A DNA stretch of 64,000 bases from Chitinophagales bacterium (GCA_025057275.1 JANWXQ010000094.1:1-64000); one strand, 5' to 3'. Positions 9,088 to 19,348 are shown, counted from the stretch's first letter. Numbers and translations are program-made. The notes: generated from the sequence alone by a model not told the origin.

Positions 9088-10386
9088 ATGACCAGAAGCC
9101 TCGCCTCAGTTCTGCTTTTGCTGTTCGCCAGCGGCCGTGTTCTCGCTGCCTGTGAAGCCTTTTTCTACTACACGGTTGACGGCTATCAGATTCATGTGGA
9201 CGGCTCAGCCTCAGCAGGCAACATCACTGTTTGGAAATGGTTTGTCAACGGCATATTGGCCAGCACCGACGGACCCCAAACCACCCTGACCGTCAGTTCC
9301 AACGGAACCTACAAAGTGTGTCTGGTGGTCAAGACTTCCGACAACTGCAGCGACGACTGCTGCCAGTACATTACGGTGGGTACCGGTGGCACCAGCTGCG
9401 AAGCGGTGATCAGTTACGAAATTGACGGAATGAAGGTGTGGCTGGACGGAAGCTCATCCTCCTCCAACCTTACCGGCTGGCAATGGTTCGTTGACGGCAA
9501 TTTGTTTGACGATTCCGGGCCGTTTACCGATTACACCGTTCCGGGTCCCGGAACCTATGAGTTTTGCCTGGTGGTCTGGAATGCCGATTGCTGCGACACC
9601 ACCTGCAAAACCATAACGGTGGAAGAAAGCAGCGGCAAGCCCTGCGAAGCCGTCATCAAAGTGGAAACCGATGGCCTAAACGTCTATTTAAACGGCAGCT
9701 ATTCTTCCTCCAACATCACCGGCTGGCAATGGTTCGTTGACGGCTATTTATTTGACGATACCGGGCCGTTCACCGATTACACTGTTCCGGGCCCCGGTTC
9801 CTATGAGTTTTGCCTGGTGGTCTGGAATGCCGATTGCTGCGACACCACCTGCAAAACCATAACTGTAGAAGAAAGCGGCGGCAAGCCTTGTGAGGCCGTC
9901 ATCCAGCACGAGACCGATGGGCTGCAGGTATGGTTGAACGGCAGTTTCTCCTCCGGCGACGTTACCGACTGGCAATGGTACCTGAACGGTCAGTGGATCG
10001 CACTGGGTGCAACGACTGACGTGTTGCTGCCGCAAAGCGGCACCTACGAAGTATGCCTCATCATTTTCACTGCCGACAACTGCACCGACACGGCCTGCAA
10101 GGAAATCACCGTGGCCGAACTTTCCGGCGGCAGCGGCATGAAAACCTATTACGAATCCGGAAAATTGTGGCTGGAGCTGCAATCGCCTGTTGCCGGAGCA
10201 GCCACAATACGCCTGCACGCCCCCGACGGAAGGCAGTGGTTATCGCAGCACCTGAGCGTTCAGGCCGGGAAAAACCGTATAGCCATCGCCGACGGTCAGC
10301 TTCCCGTCGGAGTGGTATTCATTACGGTAACCCTGCCGGAACAGAAAACACCGCTTCGTGCTGTAGGCATGACACTGAAAAACTGA
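9088..10386 (+). CDS. Secreted four-repeat PKD-like protein with T9SS-type C-terminal domain
   Basis: A 432-residue exported protein of unknown function. After a signal peptide (MTRSLASVLLLLFASGRVLA) come four cysteine-containing PKD/Ig-like repeats of exactly 82 residues starting at about 22, 104, 186 and 268, each opening CEA and carrying W-x-W-F/Y-x-(V/L)-(N/D)-G and a late C-x-x-C pair (CCDTTCKTI in the middle two). Residues about 350-432 form a beta-rich end ending in VGMTLKN that fits a T9SS type A sorting domain, so the protein is probably exported by type IX secretion and anchored or released. Repeats two and three are nearly identical in DNA. PKD-like modules usually serve as spacers or adhesins; catalysis is unlikely. 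A transcription terminator separates it from dnaK. Confidence 0.82.
   Translation: MTRSLASVLLLLFASGRVLAACEAFFYYTVDGYQIHVDGSASAGNITVWKWFVNGILASTDGPQTTLTVSSNGTYKVCLVVKTSDNCSDDCCQYITVGTGGTSCEAVISYEIDGMKVWLDGSSSSSNLTGWQWFVDGNLFDDSGPFTDYTVPGPGTYEFCLVVWNADCCDTTCKTITVEESSGKPCEAVIKVETDGLNVYLNGSYSSSNITGWQWFVDGYLFDDTGPFTDYTVPGPGSYEFCLVVWNADCCDTTCKTITVEESGGKPCEAVIQHETDGLQVWLNGSFSSGDVTDWQWYLNGQWIALGATTDVLLPQSGTYEVCLIIFTADNCTDTACKEITVAELSGGSGMKTYYESGKLWLELQSPVAGAATIRLHAPDGRQWLSQHLSVQAGKNRIAIADGQLPVGVVFITVTLPEQKTPLRAVGMTLKN
9151..10134 (+). repeat. Four tandem 246-bp coding repeats
   Basis: Units start at 9151, 9397, 9643 and 9889, each exactly 246 bp (82 codons). Copies two and three share a 64-base identical run (9554-9617 and 9800-9863) and are near-identical through most of their length, pointing to recent duplication or gene conversion. 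Copies one and four are more divergent. Confidence 0.92.
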
Positions 10387-10516
10387 TTGCTCAAGAGGGC
10401 TGCCGGTTCAGCAATTCCACCTCAAACAACCCTCCACCAAAAGAGCTACTAATTTAGGGGCAGTGCGGCGTAACCCCTGTTTCGGGGAATGCGTAATAAT
10501 CAAAAACTGCCCGATC

Positions 10517-12586
10517 ATGTGCCCACCCCGTTTCCTCCTATTGCTTTTTCTGTTTCTGATCGTCCATGAGGCTGAAGCCTACACCGTTACCGGCCTGCAG
10601 GCGTCGTATTCCAACGGACAGATTTTTCTTACCTGGACCAATCCTTCAGCCTCCAATCTGCAATACAACGTTTACCGCTCCGCTACGCCGTTCTCTTCTT
10701 CCGCTGATTTCACATCTGACAAGCGGCTGGGTTTTGTTCGTGACCATTCGGCCAAGAATGTACACTGGTCGCATCTGGCTGAAACCGACGTGTACTACCG
10801 CATTACCGACGGCGGCACACCGCTTGCTTCCACTCAGGGTCTGTACGTAACCACCTGCATCAACAACACCAGTTACTACTATGCCGTCACCGTTACCGAA
10901 CTGGCCAACAACACGGAACACAAGACCGTTGTGCCGGGACAGAACTGCCTCACCAATCCCATCGCCGGCGTTAAGACCCATCCCAAGCCTGTCTTTCAGC
11001 AGACGGTAAACACCAAAAACGGCGAAGTCAAACATCACTATGTATTTTTTGTGGATAATCAGGCCACTGACCAGTTTCCCGCCCTGTGCAATGTCGGCTC
11101 CTACGGCTTTAATTTCTGGTATGTCAAACGCGGCTCGGCTACTTCCTATCCGCTGTTCCTGCAGTTTGAAGGCTCCAGCAGCGGCAGCGCCGATAAGAAA
11201 CTTTCTCTGGATACCTCCTGGACCAACTGCTACATCATCGGACTGTTTGACTGGCTGCCCACTCCAAACAGCGATGGAAGCATTGGCATCAGCAACTACA
11301 ACTTCGGCTGGCACGAAAACTTTAATATCTATTCTAACACCAATCCCATTCCTACTTCCGGAATTGTACGAACCTATGCGCAGCAGCTTTACCGCGAAAT
11401 CCTGGAATGGGCAGAAACCAACCTGCCCATCGACAACAAAAAGGTTTACGCACGCGGCAGTTCGTCCAACGGTTACGGTGCTTTGCTGATGGCCAATATC
11501 TACTCCGAAAAAATCGCCGCCGTGTACGGCATCGTGGAACCCAACAGCGTGAGTTCAGGCACCAGCATTTACAAACAGATGTGGGGTGAAGTCAGCACCA
11601 AACTCAAAACCGATGTCGTTGCCTTTGATAACGGCGACACGCTTACCTACCCCGACCTGAAAGACCAGCAAAGGATGGTGCACCGCAACGAACAGCGCAG
11701 CATGCCGCCCATTTACGACATTCACGGTAAAAACGATGTTACCGTTCCCTGGAATTCCGGGCGCATCCGCTGGTTTGATTCCCTGGAACTGAACCGCATC
11801 GGCGGGGTGCGCTACTGGGACCAGCGCGACCACGGAAACAACGGCAAAAACTTCCTGGATTCCGAAACCGAACCCAATTACTATCGCTTTGCCACCAACA
11901 AAGGCTATCCTGCCTTTTCCAACTGCTCCATTGACCATAACCCCGGCGATGGCAATCCCTCCAACGGCGAGCCGTATGGTGCCATCAACGGCTATCTGGA
12001 CTGGAAGGATTCCACCGATAAGGACTGCAAATTCTGGGTGAGGGTATTTATTAAAGATTTTTATGTGGGTGGTGTACTTCATCCCCAGCAATACACCACC
12101 TGCACTGCCGACCTCACCCTGCGCCGCTTCAACAAATTCAAACCCGTGGCCGGTATGACGCTGAAGTGGAGCAACACCGATGTCAATGGCGTGAAAATCC
12201 AGAAAGGCACCATCAGCAATTACGACGGAAAGCTGATCACCCTTCCCAACCTGATTATTAACAAGACGGGAAATCTGATTAAGATAAAAATTCAGAATTG
12301 TCCGTATCGTTTCGGAGAAGATGACGAGGAGGATGATGCTCCGCTGACCAAATCGGTGGTCACCTGTGTACCGATGGCGGATGGGTACAAGCTGTTCATT
12401 CACGCTGCCCTGGCCGAAAAAGCCACCTTGCAACTGGTGGACCTCAGCGGAAGAATTGGGCACCGGCAGTGGCTGGATCTTTCAGAAGGCATGAATGAAG
12501 TTAAAGTCGTTGCTCCGGCCGGTGGCTTATACCTGGTAAGGCTTACTGCAGAATCATTTACTCACTGCCAGAAACTGTTTTTCTGA
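10517..12586 (+). CDS. Secreted alpha/beta-hydrolase (esterase-like) with T9SS sorting domain
   Basis: A 689-residue exported protein. The ATG at 10517 gives a signal peptide (MCPPRFLLLLFLFLIVHEAEA); an in-frame GTG 54 bases earlier would put charged residues before it. Domains in order: a fibronectin type III-like module (about 22-120), then an alpha/beta-hydrolase-like domain with the nucleophile elbow ARGSSSNGYGA, a candidate acid in DIHGKNDVTVPW and a candidate histidine in QRDHGNNGKN, then a beta module and a C-terminal T9SS type A-like tail (VDLSGRIGHRQWL... LYLVRLTAESF). This suggests an outer-surface or released esterase or peptidase on an extracellular polymer; the substrate cannot be told. 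It follows the PKD-like protein on the same strand but has its own 130-base upstream region. Confidence 0.78.
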   Translation: MCPPRFLLLLFLFLIVHEAEAYTVTGLQASYSNGQIFLTWTNPSASNLQYNVYRSATPFSSSADFTSDKRLGFVRDHSAKNVHWSHLAETDVYYRITDGGTPLASTQGLYVTTCINNTSYYYAVTVTELANNTEHKTVVPGQNCLTNPIAGVKTHPKPVFQQTVNTKNGEVKHHYVFFVDNQATDQFPALCNVGSYGFNFWYVKRGSATSYPLFLQFEGSSSGSADKKLSLDTSWTNCYIIGLFDWLPTPNSDGSIGISNYNFGWHENFNIYSNTNPIPTSGIVRTYAQQLYREILEWAETNLPIDNKKVYARGSSSNGYGALLMANIYSEKIAAVYGIVEPNSVSSGTSIYKQMWGEVSTKLKTDVVAFDNGDTLTYPDLKDQQRMVHRNEQRSMPPIYDIHGKNDVTVPWNSGRIRWFDSLELNRIGGVRYWDQRDHGNNGKNFLDSETEPNYYRFATNKGYPAFSNCSIDHNPGDGNPSNGEPYGAINGYLDWKDSTDKDCKFWVRVFIKDFYVGGVLHPQQYTTCTADLTLRRFNKFKPVAGMTLKWSNTDVNGVKIQKGTISNYDGKLITLPNLIINKTGNLIKIKIQNCPYRFGEDDEEDDAPLTKSVVTCVPMADGYKLFIHAALAEKATLQLVDLSGRIGHRQWLDLSEGMNEVKVVAPAGGLYLVRLTAESFTHCQKLFF

Positions 12587-12647
12587 AGGCGATAACCCCT
12601 TGAGTGAACTCCCGGGAGCGCTACTTTCGGAAGGAAAAAACACGCGC

Positions 12648-13289
12648 ATGGGATGGAAACTCTCCCTGTTTGCAGGCTGGATGGGAATAGGCTTTGGCTG
12701 TCAGCCTTCGCCGCAGCCCGCCGGTCATACCCTGCCTGGCGCAGGCATCAGCCAACCGGATACGGCGTGTTTTGCTGCCGGCTGTTTCTGGTGTGTGGAA
12801 GCCATTTTTGAAAGCGTTCGTGGTGTGCACGAGGTCGTTTCCGGCTATGCCGGCGGCCACACGGCACAGCCCACCTACAGGCAGGTGGGCTCGGGAACCA
12901 CCGGTCATGCCGAAGCCGTGCTTGTGGTGTACGATTCGTCCCGCATTGATTTTCCCCGGCTGGTCAGCCTGTTTTTTTCCTGCCACGATCCCACACAGGT
13001 CAACCGCCAGGGTCCAGATGTGGGCACGCAGTACCGTTCCATAGCGTTTTACCGTAATGCCACCGAGCGGCAGATCATTCTGGACACCATGAGCCAGCTG
13101 CAGGCCTCCGGGGTATACCGGCAACCTCTGGCCACGGAAGTGCTGCCCCTGCAGCAGTTCTGGCCTGCCGAAGCCTATCACCAGAACTTCGTTTCCCGAA
13201 ATCCGGATCATCCCTATGTGCGGCAGGAAAGCCTGCCGCGCCTGCGCCGCTTTCAGCAGCAGAACCCGCTCTGGCTGAAGCAACACTAA
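12648..13289 (+). CDS. msrA: Peptide methionine sulfoxide reductase MsrA, exported form
   Basis: Reduces the S-epimer of methionine sulfoxide in proteins. The 213-residue protein carries the MsrA signature CFAAGCFWCVEAIFESVRG with nucleophile C46, then VSGYAGGH, GHAEAVLVVYD, and DPTQVNRQGPDVGTQYRS. An N-terminal hydrophobic stretch ending in GIGFGC (C18) looks like a lipoprotein or signal sequence, so this enzyme probably acts in the periplasm, unlike the usual cytosolic MsrA. The ATG at 12648 is preferred over an upstream in-frame TTG at 12600, because a TACTTTCG near-consensus -7 element lies between them (12622-12629). No msrB fusion or neighbour is present. Confidence 0.93.
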   Translation: MGWKLSLFAGWMGIGFGCQPSPQPAGHTLPGAGISQPDTACFAAGCFWCVEAIFESVRGVHEVVSGYAGGHTAQPTYRQVGSGTTGHAEAVLVVYDSSRIDFPRLVSLFFSCHDPTQVNRQGPDVGTQYRSIAFYRNATERQIILDTMSQLQASGVYRQPLATEVLPLQQFWPAEAYHQNFVSRNPDHPYVRQESLPRLRRFQQQNPLWLKQH

Positions 13290-13301
13290 GCCGCAATGGC
13301 C

Positions 13302-14051
13302 TCAGGAATCCTCTTGAGCCGGTCTTCCCGTGCTGAGCCCTTGCTGGCGCTTATGCCGCTCGCGCATGTTGAGAAACTCCACCAGAAAGGCAAAGCCCAT
13401 CGAAAAATACAGATATTTTTTATCAATATGATAATGCAGGCCGTCGGCAACCAGCAGAAAGCCTACCATGAGCAGAAACGACAGGGCCAGCATCTTGAAA
13501 GTGGGATTTTTGTCTATGAAGGCACTGACCCAGCCCGCAAACAGCATCATAAACACAATGGCCACCACAACGGCAAGGATCATGATGCTTAACTCATCCA
13601 CCAGACCTACGGCCGTGAGAATGGAATCCACGGAAAAAACCATATCTATGAGAATAATCTGAAAAATGACCTTGCCGAACTGCCGAGCAGGACTTACCCG
13701 CGGCGAAACATCAAGGCCTTCAATTTTGTTGTGGATCTCTTTTACCGTCTTATACAACAAAAACACGCCGCCGGTAAACAGAATCAGGTCACGGGCCGAA
13801 AGGGCAAACTCATTGATGGTCAGCAGCGGCGTGGTCAGCCGGGTCAGCCAAGAAATGGAAAACAGCAGCAGCACGCGCATGATCAGCGCCAGACTCAGTC
13901 CGATGATCCGGGCCCGTGGCCGCAGCCTTTTAGGCAGCTTATCGGCCAGAATGGAAATGAAAATGATGTTGTCAACGCCCAGAATAATTTCCATGACGAT
14001 GAGGGTAAGCAGACTCATCCAACCCTCGGCGGTAGTTAACACGTCAAACAT
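13302..14051 (-). CDS. TerC family integral membrane protein
   Basis: A 249-residue inner-membrane protein with about seven hydrophobic segments. The N-terminal segment EIILGVDNIIFISILADKLP and the later VDSILTAVGLVD are the two acidic membrane motifs of the TerC family, which is linked to tellurite resistance and, in better-studied members, to manganese or metal-ion export during protein secretion. The conserved aspartates in both motifs are intact. It ends 12 bases from msrA in convergent orientation and lies 51 bases downstream of the nucleoside transporter gene, with which it may be co-transcribed. The substrate is unknown here; metal export is an inference from the family. Confidence 0.9.
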   Translation of the reverse strand: MFDVLTTAEGWMSLLTLIVMEIILGVDNIIFISILADKLPKRLRPRARIIGLSLALIMRVLLLFSISWLTRLTTPLLTINEFALSARDLILFTGGVFLLYKTVKEIHNKIEGLDVSPRVSPARQFGKVIFQIILIDMVFSVDSILTAVGLVDELSIMILAVVVAIVFMMLFAGWVSAFIDKNPTFKMLALSFLLMVGFLLVADGLHYHIDKKYLYFSMGFAFLVEFLNMRERHKRQQGLSTGRPAQEDS

Positions 14052-14102
14052 GGAATCAGCGGGTTAAGATGGCCGCAAAGGAACTATACGCAGAGCGGAT
14101 TT

Positions 14103-15440
14103 TTAAGGGACGTACATGGCCCCGGCAATAACGGCTGTCATCATGCAGGCGATGGTGCCTCCGATCAGGGCTTTTAAGCCCAGTTCGGCCAGGGTATTTC
14201 GCTGATTGGGAGCCAAGGCGCCGATGCCGCCGATCTGAATGCCGATGCTGGAAAAGTTGGCAAAACCACAAAGGGCATAGGTGACAATGACCACCGAACG
14301 GGGGTCGCTGAGCAGTTCCTGCTCCAGCATCCGGCTCATGCTAACATAGGCCACAAATTCGTTAAGCACCAGTTTTTCTCCCAACAGCTGCCCGATGGCC
14401 AACATCTCCGAAGAAGCCACGCCCATCGTCCAGGCCAGCGGCGCAAAAACGTAACCAAACAGGAACTGAAGCGACAAGCCGTCAAAGCGACCACCAGTTT
14501 GAGCAGCAATCAGTTCGTTGAGATTTCCGATACGGCCGCATAAGTTCAGCACAGCATTGATCACGGCCATCAGCGCAATGAACACAATGAGCATGCCGGC
14601 CACGTTCAGGGCCAGCCGCAGTCCATCGGTCGTGCCGTTGGCTATGGCGCCCAGAACGTTGTTGCCAATTTTTTCACGGGGTACGTGCAGATCGCGCGAC
14701 AGCAGCTCCGGCGTGGTTTGCGGAAAAAGCATTTTGGCGCAAACAATGGCTGCCGGCGCACTCATCACCGATGCCGAAAGCAGATGCAGGGCGAAAAACT
14801 GCTGGCGCTCTACATCGCTCCCACCCAGAAAACTGACGTAAGCGGCCATCACACTGCCGGCCGTCGTGGCCATGCCCCCTACCATGATGCATAACAGTTC
14901 GCTGCGCGTCATGTTGGGCACATAGGGCCGAACCATAAGCGGCGCTTCGGTTTGGCCCAGAAAAATGTTGGCTGCAGCCGATAAACTTTCAGCACCCGAA
15001 ATCTGCTTCATGGTCTTGCTCATCACCCAGGCAAAAGCCAGCACCACCAGTTGCAGAATTCCCAGGTAATAAAGCAAAGCCGACAAGGCAGCAAAAAACA
15101 CAATGTTGGGCAACACCTGTATGGCAAACACATAGCCCCAGGAGTTTGTCGGATTGGCCAATGGCCCGAACAGAAATTCCGTTCCCTGCCGCGCCAGTTG
15201 AATCAGCTTGACGAAGCCCTCGCTGATCCATTCAAATACCAAACGGCAAATGGGCACATGCAGAATACATAAAGCAAAAACGACCTGCAGCAGCAGACCG
15301 GTACCTACCAGTTTCCAGTCAATGGCCCTGCGGTTGTTACTGAACAGGTAACAAATGGCCAAAAGCACAGCCACACCCAGGGCACCACGCAGGATGGCCA
15401 GCACGTCCATTCGGATGGCAAGTTGAAAATCATTTTGCAT
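14103..15440 (-). CDS. Concentrative nucleoside transporter (CNT/NupC family)
   Basis: Inner-membrane cation-coupled nucleoside uptake protein of 445 residues. It contains the Nucleos_tra2_N region (GALGVAVLLAICYLFSNNRRAIDW), the gate motif, and the family motifs AANIFLGQTEAPLMVRPYV (the substrate-binding G-Q-T-E) and GGMATTAGSVMAAYV, then the C-terminal domain with SSEMLAIGQLLGEKLVLNEFVAYV and ALCGFANFSSIGIQIGG. About ten membrane segments are visible. Nucleoside versus nucleobase choice and sodium versus proton coupling cannot be read from the sequence. A nucleoside phosphorylase is encoded 15 kb away (30849-31718) and could use imported nucleosides. Confidence 0.94.
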   Translation of the reverse strand: MQNDFQLAIRMDVLAILRGALGVAVLLAICYLFSNNRRAIDWKLVGTGLLLQVVFALCILHVPICRLVFEWISEGFVKLIQLARQGTEFLFGPLANPTNSWGYVFAIQVLPNIVFFAALSALLYYLGILQLVVLAFAWVMSKTMKQISGAESLSAAANIFLGQTEAPLMVRPYVPNMTRSELLCIMVGGMATTAGSVMAAYVSFLGGSDVERQQFFALHLLSASVMSAPAAIVCAKMLFPQTTPELLSRDLHVPREKIGNNVLGAIANGTTDGLRLALNVAGMLIVFIALMAVINAVLNLCGRIGNLNELIAAQTGGRFDGLSLQFLFGYVFAPLAWTMGVASSEMLAIGQLLGEKLVLNEFVAYVSMSRMLEQELLSDPRSVVIVTYALCGFANFSSIGIQIGGIGALAPNQRNTLAELGLKALIGGTIACMMTAVIAGAMYVP

Positions 15441-15500
15441 TCTTTCACATCTTTTTACCTGATTCTGACCGGTTGCCGTAGAAGATCATATGCCAACAGT

Positions 15501-15508
15501 TATTTTTG
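15501..15508 (+). promoter_or_regulatory. -7 promoter element upstream of the metalloprotease gene
   Basis: TATTTTTG is an exact TAnnTTTG match ending 15 bases before the ATG at 15524. A TTG at 15473-15475 lies 25 bases upstream, slightly beyond the usual spacing. Confidence 0.5.
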
Positions 15509-15523
15509 GCCCAAACGACATCC

Positions 15524-17590
15524 ATGAAAAAGCTTCTCCTGCTTCTGGCCGCAGTTCCCTCCATTTCCGTAGCCCAGATGCCTCACTTTTGTGGCACCGA
15601 TCAGAAAAATCAGGAATTGCTGAATGCCCATCCGCACCTGCTGATTGAACACCAACGTCTGGAAGAATTCATTCAGAACTGGATAGCACACAATGCCGCC
15701 ACCCGCGACGAAACGGTGTATATCATTCCCGTTGTCTTTCACATCATTCACGATTACGGACCAGAAAACATCAGCGACGAACAGGTTCGTGATGCCTTGC
15801 GAATCCTTAACGAAGACTTCCGCAAACGCAACAGCGACACGTCATTGATTGTGCCCTCATTTAAAAACATTGCCGCCGATTCCCGCATTGAATTTCGGCT
15901 GGCCAACAAAACGCCCGGAGGCACCTGCACCAACGGCATTGAACGCATTCATTCCTTGACGACCTACCTGGGTACCGATGCCACCAAGCTGAACTATTGG
16001 CCGCGGGATCGCTACCTGAACATCTGGGTTGCAAGCAATCTGCCCGAAGGCGTGGCCGGTTACGCCTATCTGCCCAGCTCGGTTTCTGCCCCCCAGTTTG
16101 CCCCATACGATGGTATTATGATCCTGAGCAGTTATGTCGGCAGCATCGGCACCGGCTCCTCCTTTACGGCCCGTGCACTCACCCATGAAATCGGTCACTA
16201 CCTCAATCTGCTTCATCCCTGGGGCAACGGCGCGCTGGGTGCCGATTGCGGCGACGACAGCGTGGACGACACTCCGGAAACGAAAGGTTGGGCTACCTGC
16301 AAGCTGGATGGTTCGGTATGTAATCCACCCATCATAGAAAATGTGCAGAACTACATGGAATATGCCTATTGCCCGCGCATGTTTACACAGGGTCAGGCCG
16401 ACCGGATGCAAGCCGTGCTGAATGCCAGCACCAGCGATCGCAACAAGCTCTGGCAGCCTTCCAACCTGGAAGCCACGGGCACCAACGACACCATAGAACC
16501 CATTTGTCTGCCGCGCGTGGATTTTTATGCCTCCAGCCGGATGGTTTGCGTGAACACACCGGTAACGTTCTATGATGTATCGTGGAATGCTCCTGTCTCC
16601 AGCCGCCAGTGGACCTTCCCCGATGGCGTGCCGGCTACTTCAACCGATAAAAATCCACAGGTTTCCTTTACCACTCCGGGCTGGAAGGCCATAACCCTTA
16701 CGGCTTCCAACTCCGCCGGCTCGGCCACCCTTTCCCGTACCCAATACCTTTACGTAACCCAGCCGCCGGCTACCTACACCGTGGGTTATTGGGAAAATTT
16801 TGAAAATCCTTCTACGTTCTCTGCCGATTATCTGGTGTTTAATCCGGAAGAAAACAACAGCAAATGGCAACATGCTGCCGGTGTAGGTTATTACTCTTCC
16901 GGTTCCGTCCGGTTGAATAACCACAAGAATATGAACGGCGACATGGATGTGCTCATCACTCCGCCGTTTAATCTTACCGGAGCCGGCAACGTATATCTGA
17001 ATTTTTACTATACGGCAGCTTCCAATTCGGTCAGCGCCACCAACATCAGCGATGAGCTGAAGGTGTACGTATCCACCAACTGCGGGCAAACCTGGAGCCT
17101 GCGTCAGACCATTAGCGGTGTGGCCCTGGCCAATGCCGGTTACTATTCCGGCAGCTACACTCCCAATAGCGCTGCCCCATGGGTGGCCAAGTCAGTGGCT
17201 ATTCCCGGCAGCTTTCACAACGACAATGTCCGATTCAAATTTGAATACCGCACCAACGGACGCGGCAACAACATTTATCTGGACGACATTCATGTTTCCA
17301 GTAATCCGGTTGGGGTAACCTTTGCAGAAAACCAGGATGCCTCCCTTCAGGTGTTCCCCAATCCGGCCCATGGGCAAGCTACCCTGGTCGTTCGTTCAGA
17401 AAACCCCATGCAAGGACGGATCACCCTCAGCGATGCTATGGGACGGACGGTTCAGGTGCTTTATGAAGGCCTGTTGACCGGCGAACACCATTTTGATCTG
17501 AACACCGCTGAGCTTGGTGCCAAGGGGGTTTACTGCATAAGCCTGCTTACCGAAAAAGGCCTGGTGTATCGTCCGCTGGTGGTGCAATAA
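15524..17590 (+). CDS. Secreted M43-type zinc metalloprotease with PKD and T9SS domains
   Basis: A 688-residue exported protease. The signal peptide MKKLLLLLAAVPSISVAQ follows a TATTTTTG promoter element. The catalytic domain (about 60-310) has HEIGHYLNLLHPW with zinc ligands H221, H225 and H231 and the base E222, and a Met-turn in NYMEYAYC, the arrangement of pappalysin/cytophagalysin (M43) enzymes. Next come a PKD domain (about 330-425, WTFPDGVPATS... VSFTTPGWKAITLTASNSAG), a jelly-roll-like module (about 430-600), and a T9SS type A sorting domain (LQVFPNPAHGQATLVV...) at the C-terminus. It should be secreted by the type IX system and cleaved by a PorU-like sortase. Its natural substrate is unknown; M43 enzymes cleave proteins such as gelatin or host factors. 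Confidence 0.93.
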   Translation: MKKLLLLLAAVPSISVAQMPHFCGTDQKNQELLNAHPHLLIEHQRLEEFIQNWIAHNAATRDETVYIIPVVFHIIHDYGPENISDEQVRDALRILNEDFRKRNSDTSLIVPSFKNIAADSRIEFRLANKTPGGTCTNGIERIHSLTTYLGTDATKLNYWPRDRYLNIWVASNLPEGVAGYAYLPSSVSAPQFAPYDGIMILSSYVGSIGTGSSFTARALTHEIGHYLNLLHPWGNGALGADCGDDSVDDTPETKGWATCKLDGSVCNPPIIENVQNYMEYAYCPRMFTQGQADRMQAVLNASTSDRNKLWQPSNLEATGTNDTIEPICLPRVDFYASSRMVCVNTPVTFYDVSWNAPVSSRQWTFPDGVPATSTDKNPQVSFTTPGWKAITLTASNSAGSATLSRTQYLYVTQPPATYTVGYWENFENPSTFSADYLVFNPEENNSKWQHAAGVGYYSSGSVRLNNHKNMNGDMDVLITPPFNLTGAGNVYLNFYYTAASNSVSATNISDELKVYVSTNCGQTWSLRQTISGVALANAGYYSGSYTPNSAAPWVAKSVAIPGSFHNDNVRFKFEYRTNGRGNNIYLDDIHVSSNPVGVTFAENQDASLQVFPNPAHGQATLVVRSENPMQGRITLSDAMGRTVQVLYEGLLTGEHHFDLNTAELGAKGVYCISLLTEKGLVYRPLVVQ

Positions 17591-17597
17591 ACACCGC

Positions 17598-17984
17598 TCA
17601 GCCACATACCCGCGTAATTTCTTCCATTAACTGCTGACGGTAAAACGGCTTGCTCAGGTAACCGTCTAACTGGTACTCCTCAAGGCAACGCTGGCGGTCT
17701 TCATCGGAAGCATAGGCGGTAACCGCAATAATGGGCGGACACCGTTCCCCCAATTCTTTCCGCATCAAGCGGCTGACCTGCAATCCGTCCATATAGGGCA
17801 TCTGCAAATCCATCAGCACCACATCGAATCGCTGCTTACGGATGGCTGCCAGAGCTTCTTCACCGCTGGATGCTGTCACGCAATGAATTTTTTCAAACCG
17901 CAGCAGATCATGCAACAGCCTCTGATTGATTACATTGTCTTCAACGACGAGTGCTGTTAGCCTTTTGCGGGTTTTCCTGGTCAT
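17598..17984 (-). CDS. Single-domain response regulator (CheY-like)
   Basis: A 128-residue stand-alone receiver domain with no output domain. All key residues are present: acidic pair E15-D16 (VVEDN), phosphoacceptor D59 (VVLMDLQMP), switch T89 (IIAVTA) and K112 (YLSKPF). The VVEDNVINQRLL start is typical of receivers that work in hybrid histidine kinase phosphorelays. No kinase gene adjoins it; the flanking genes are a convergent protease gene (stop eight bases away) and metK. A TAGGTTTG -7 element lies seven bases before the start codon, so it has its own promoter and perhaps a leaderless mRNA. The partner kinase and target are unknown. Confidence 0.92.
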   Translation of the reverse strand: MTRKTRKRLTALVVEDNVINQRLLHDLLRFEKIHCVTASSGEEALAAIRKQRFDVVLMDLQMPYMDGLQVSRLMRKELGERCPPIIAVTAYASDEDRQRCLEEYQLDGYLSKPFYRQQLMEEITRVCG

Positions 17985-17991
17985 CTGCAGG

Positions 17992-17999
17992 CAAACCTA
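17992..17999 (-). promoter_or_regulatory. -7 promoter element upstream of the response regulator
   Basis: Minus-strand TAGGTTTG matches TAnnTTTG exactly, seven bases before the ATG at 17984. Confidence 0.45.
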
Positions 18000-18036
18000 C
18001 AACAGGCAGTCGTGCAGGCCGAACGGGAAAGCCCTG

Positions 18037-19320
<1,284 letters not shown>

Positions 19321-19340
19321 CAGCGCTTTTTTGCAGTCGG

Positions 19341-19348
19341 CAAAGATA
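19341..19348 (-). promoter_or_regulatory. -7 promoter element upstream of metK
   Basis: Minus-strand TATCTTTG matches TAnnTTTG exactly, 20 bases before the ATG at 19320. Confidence 0.5.
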
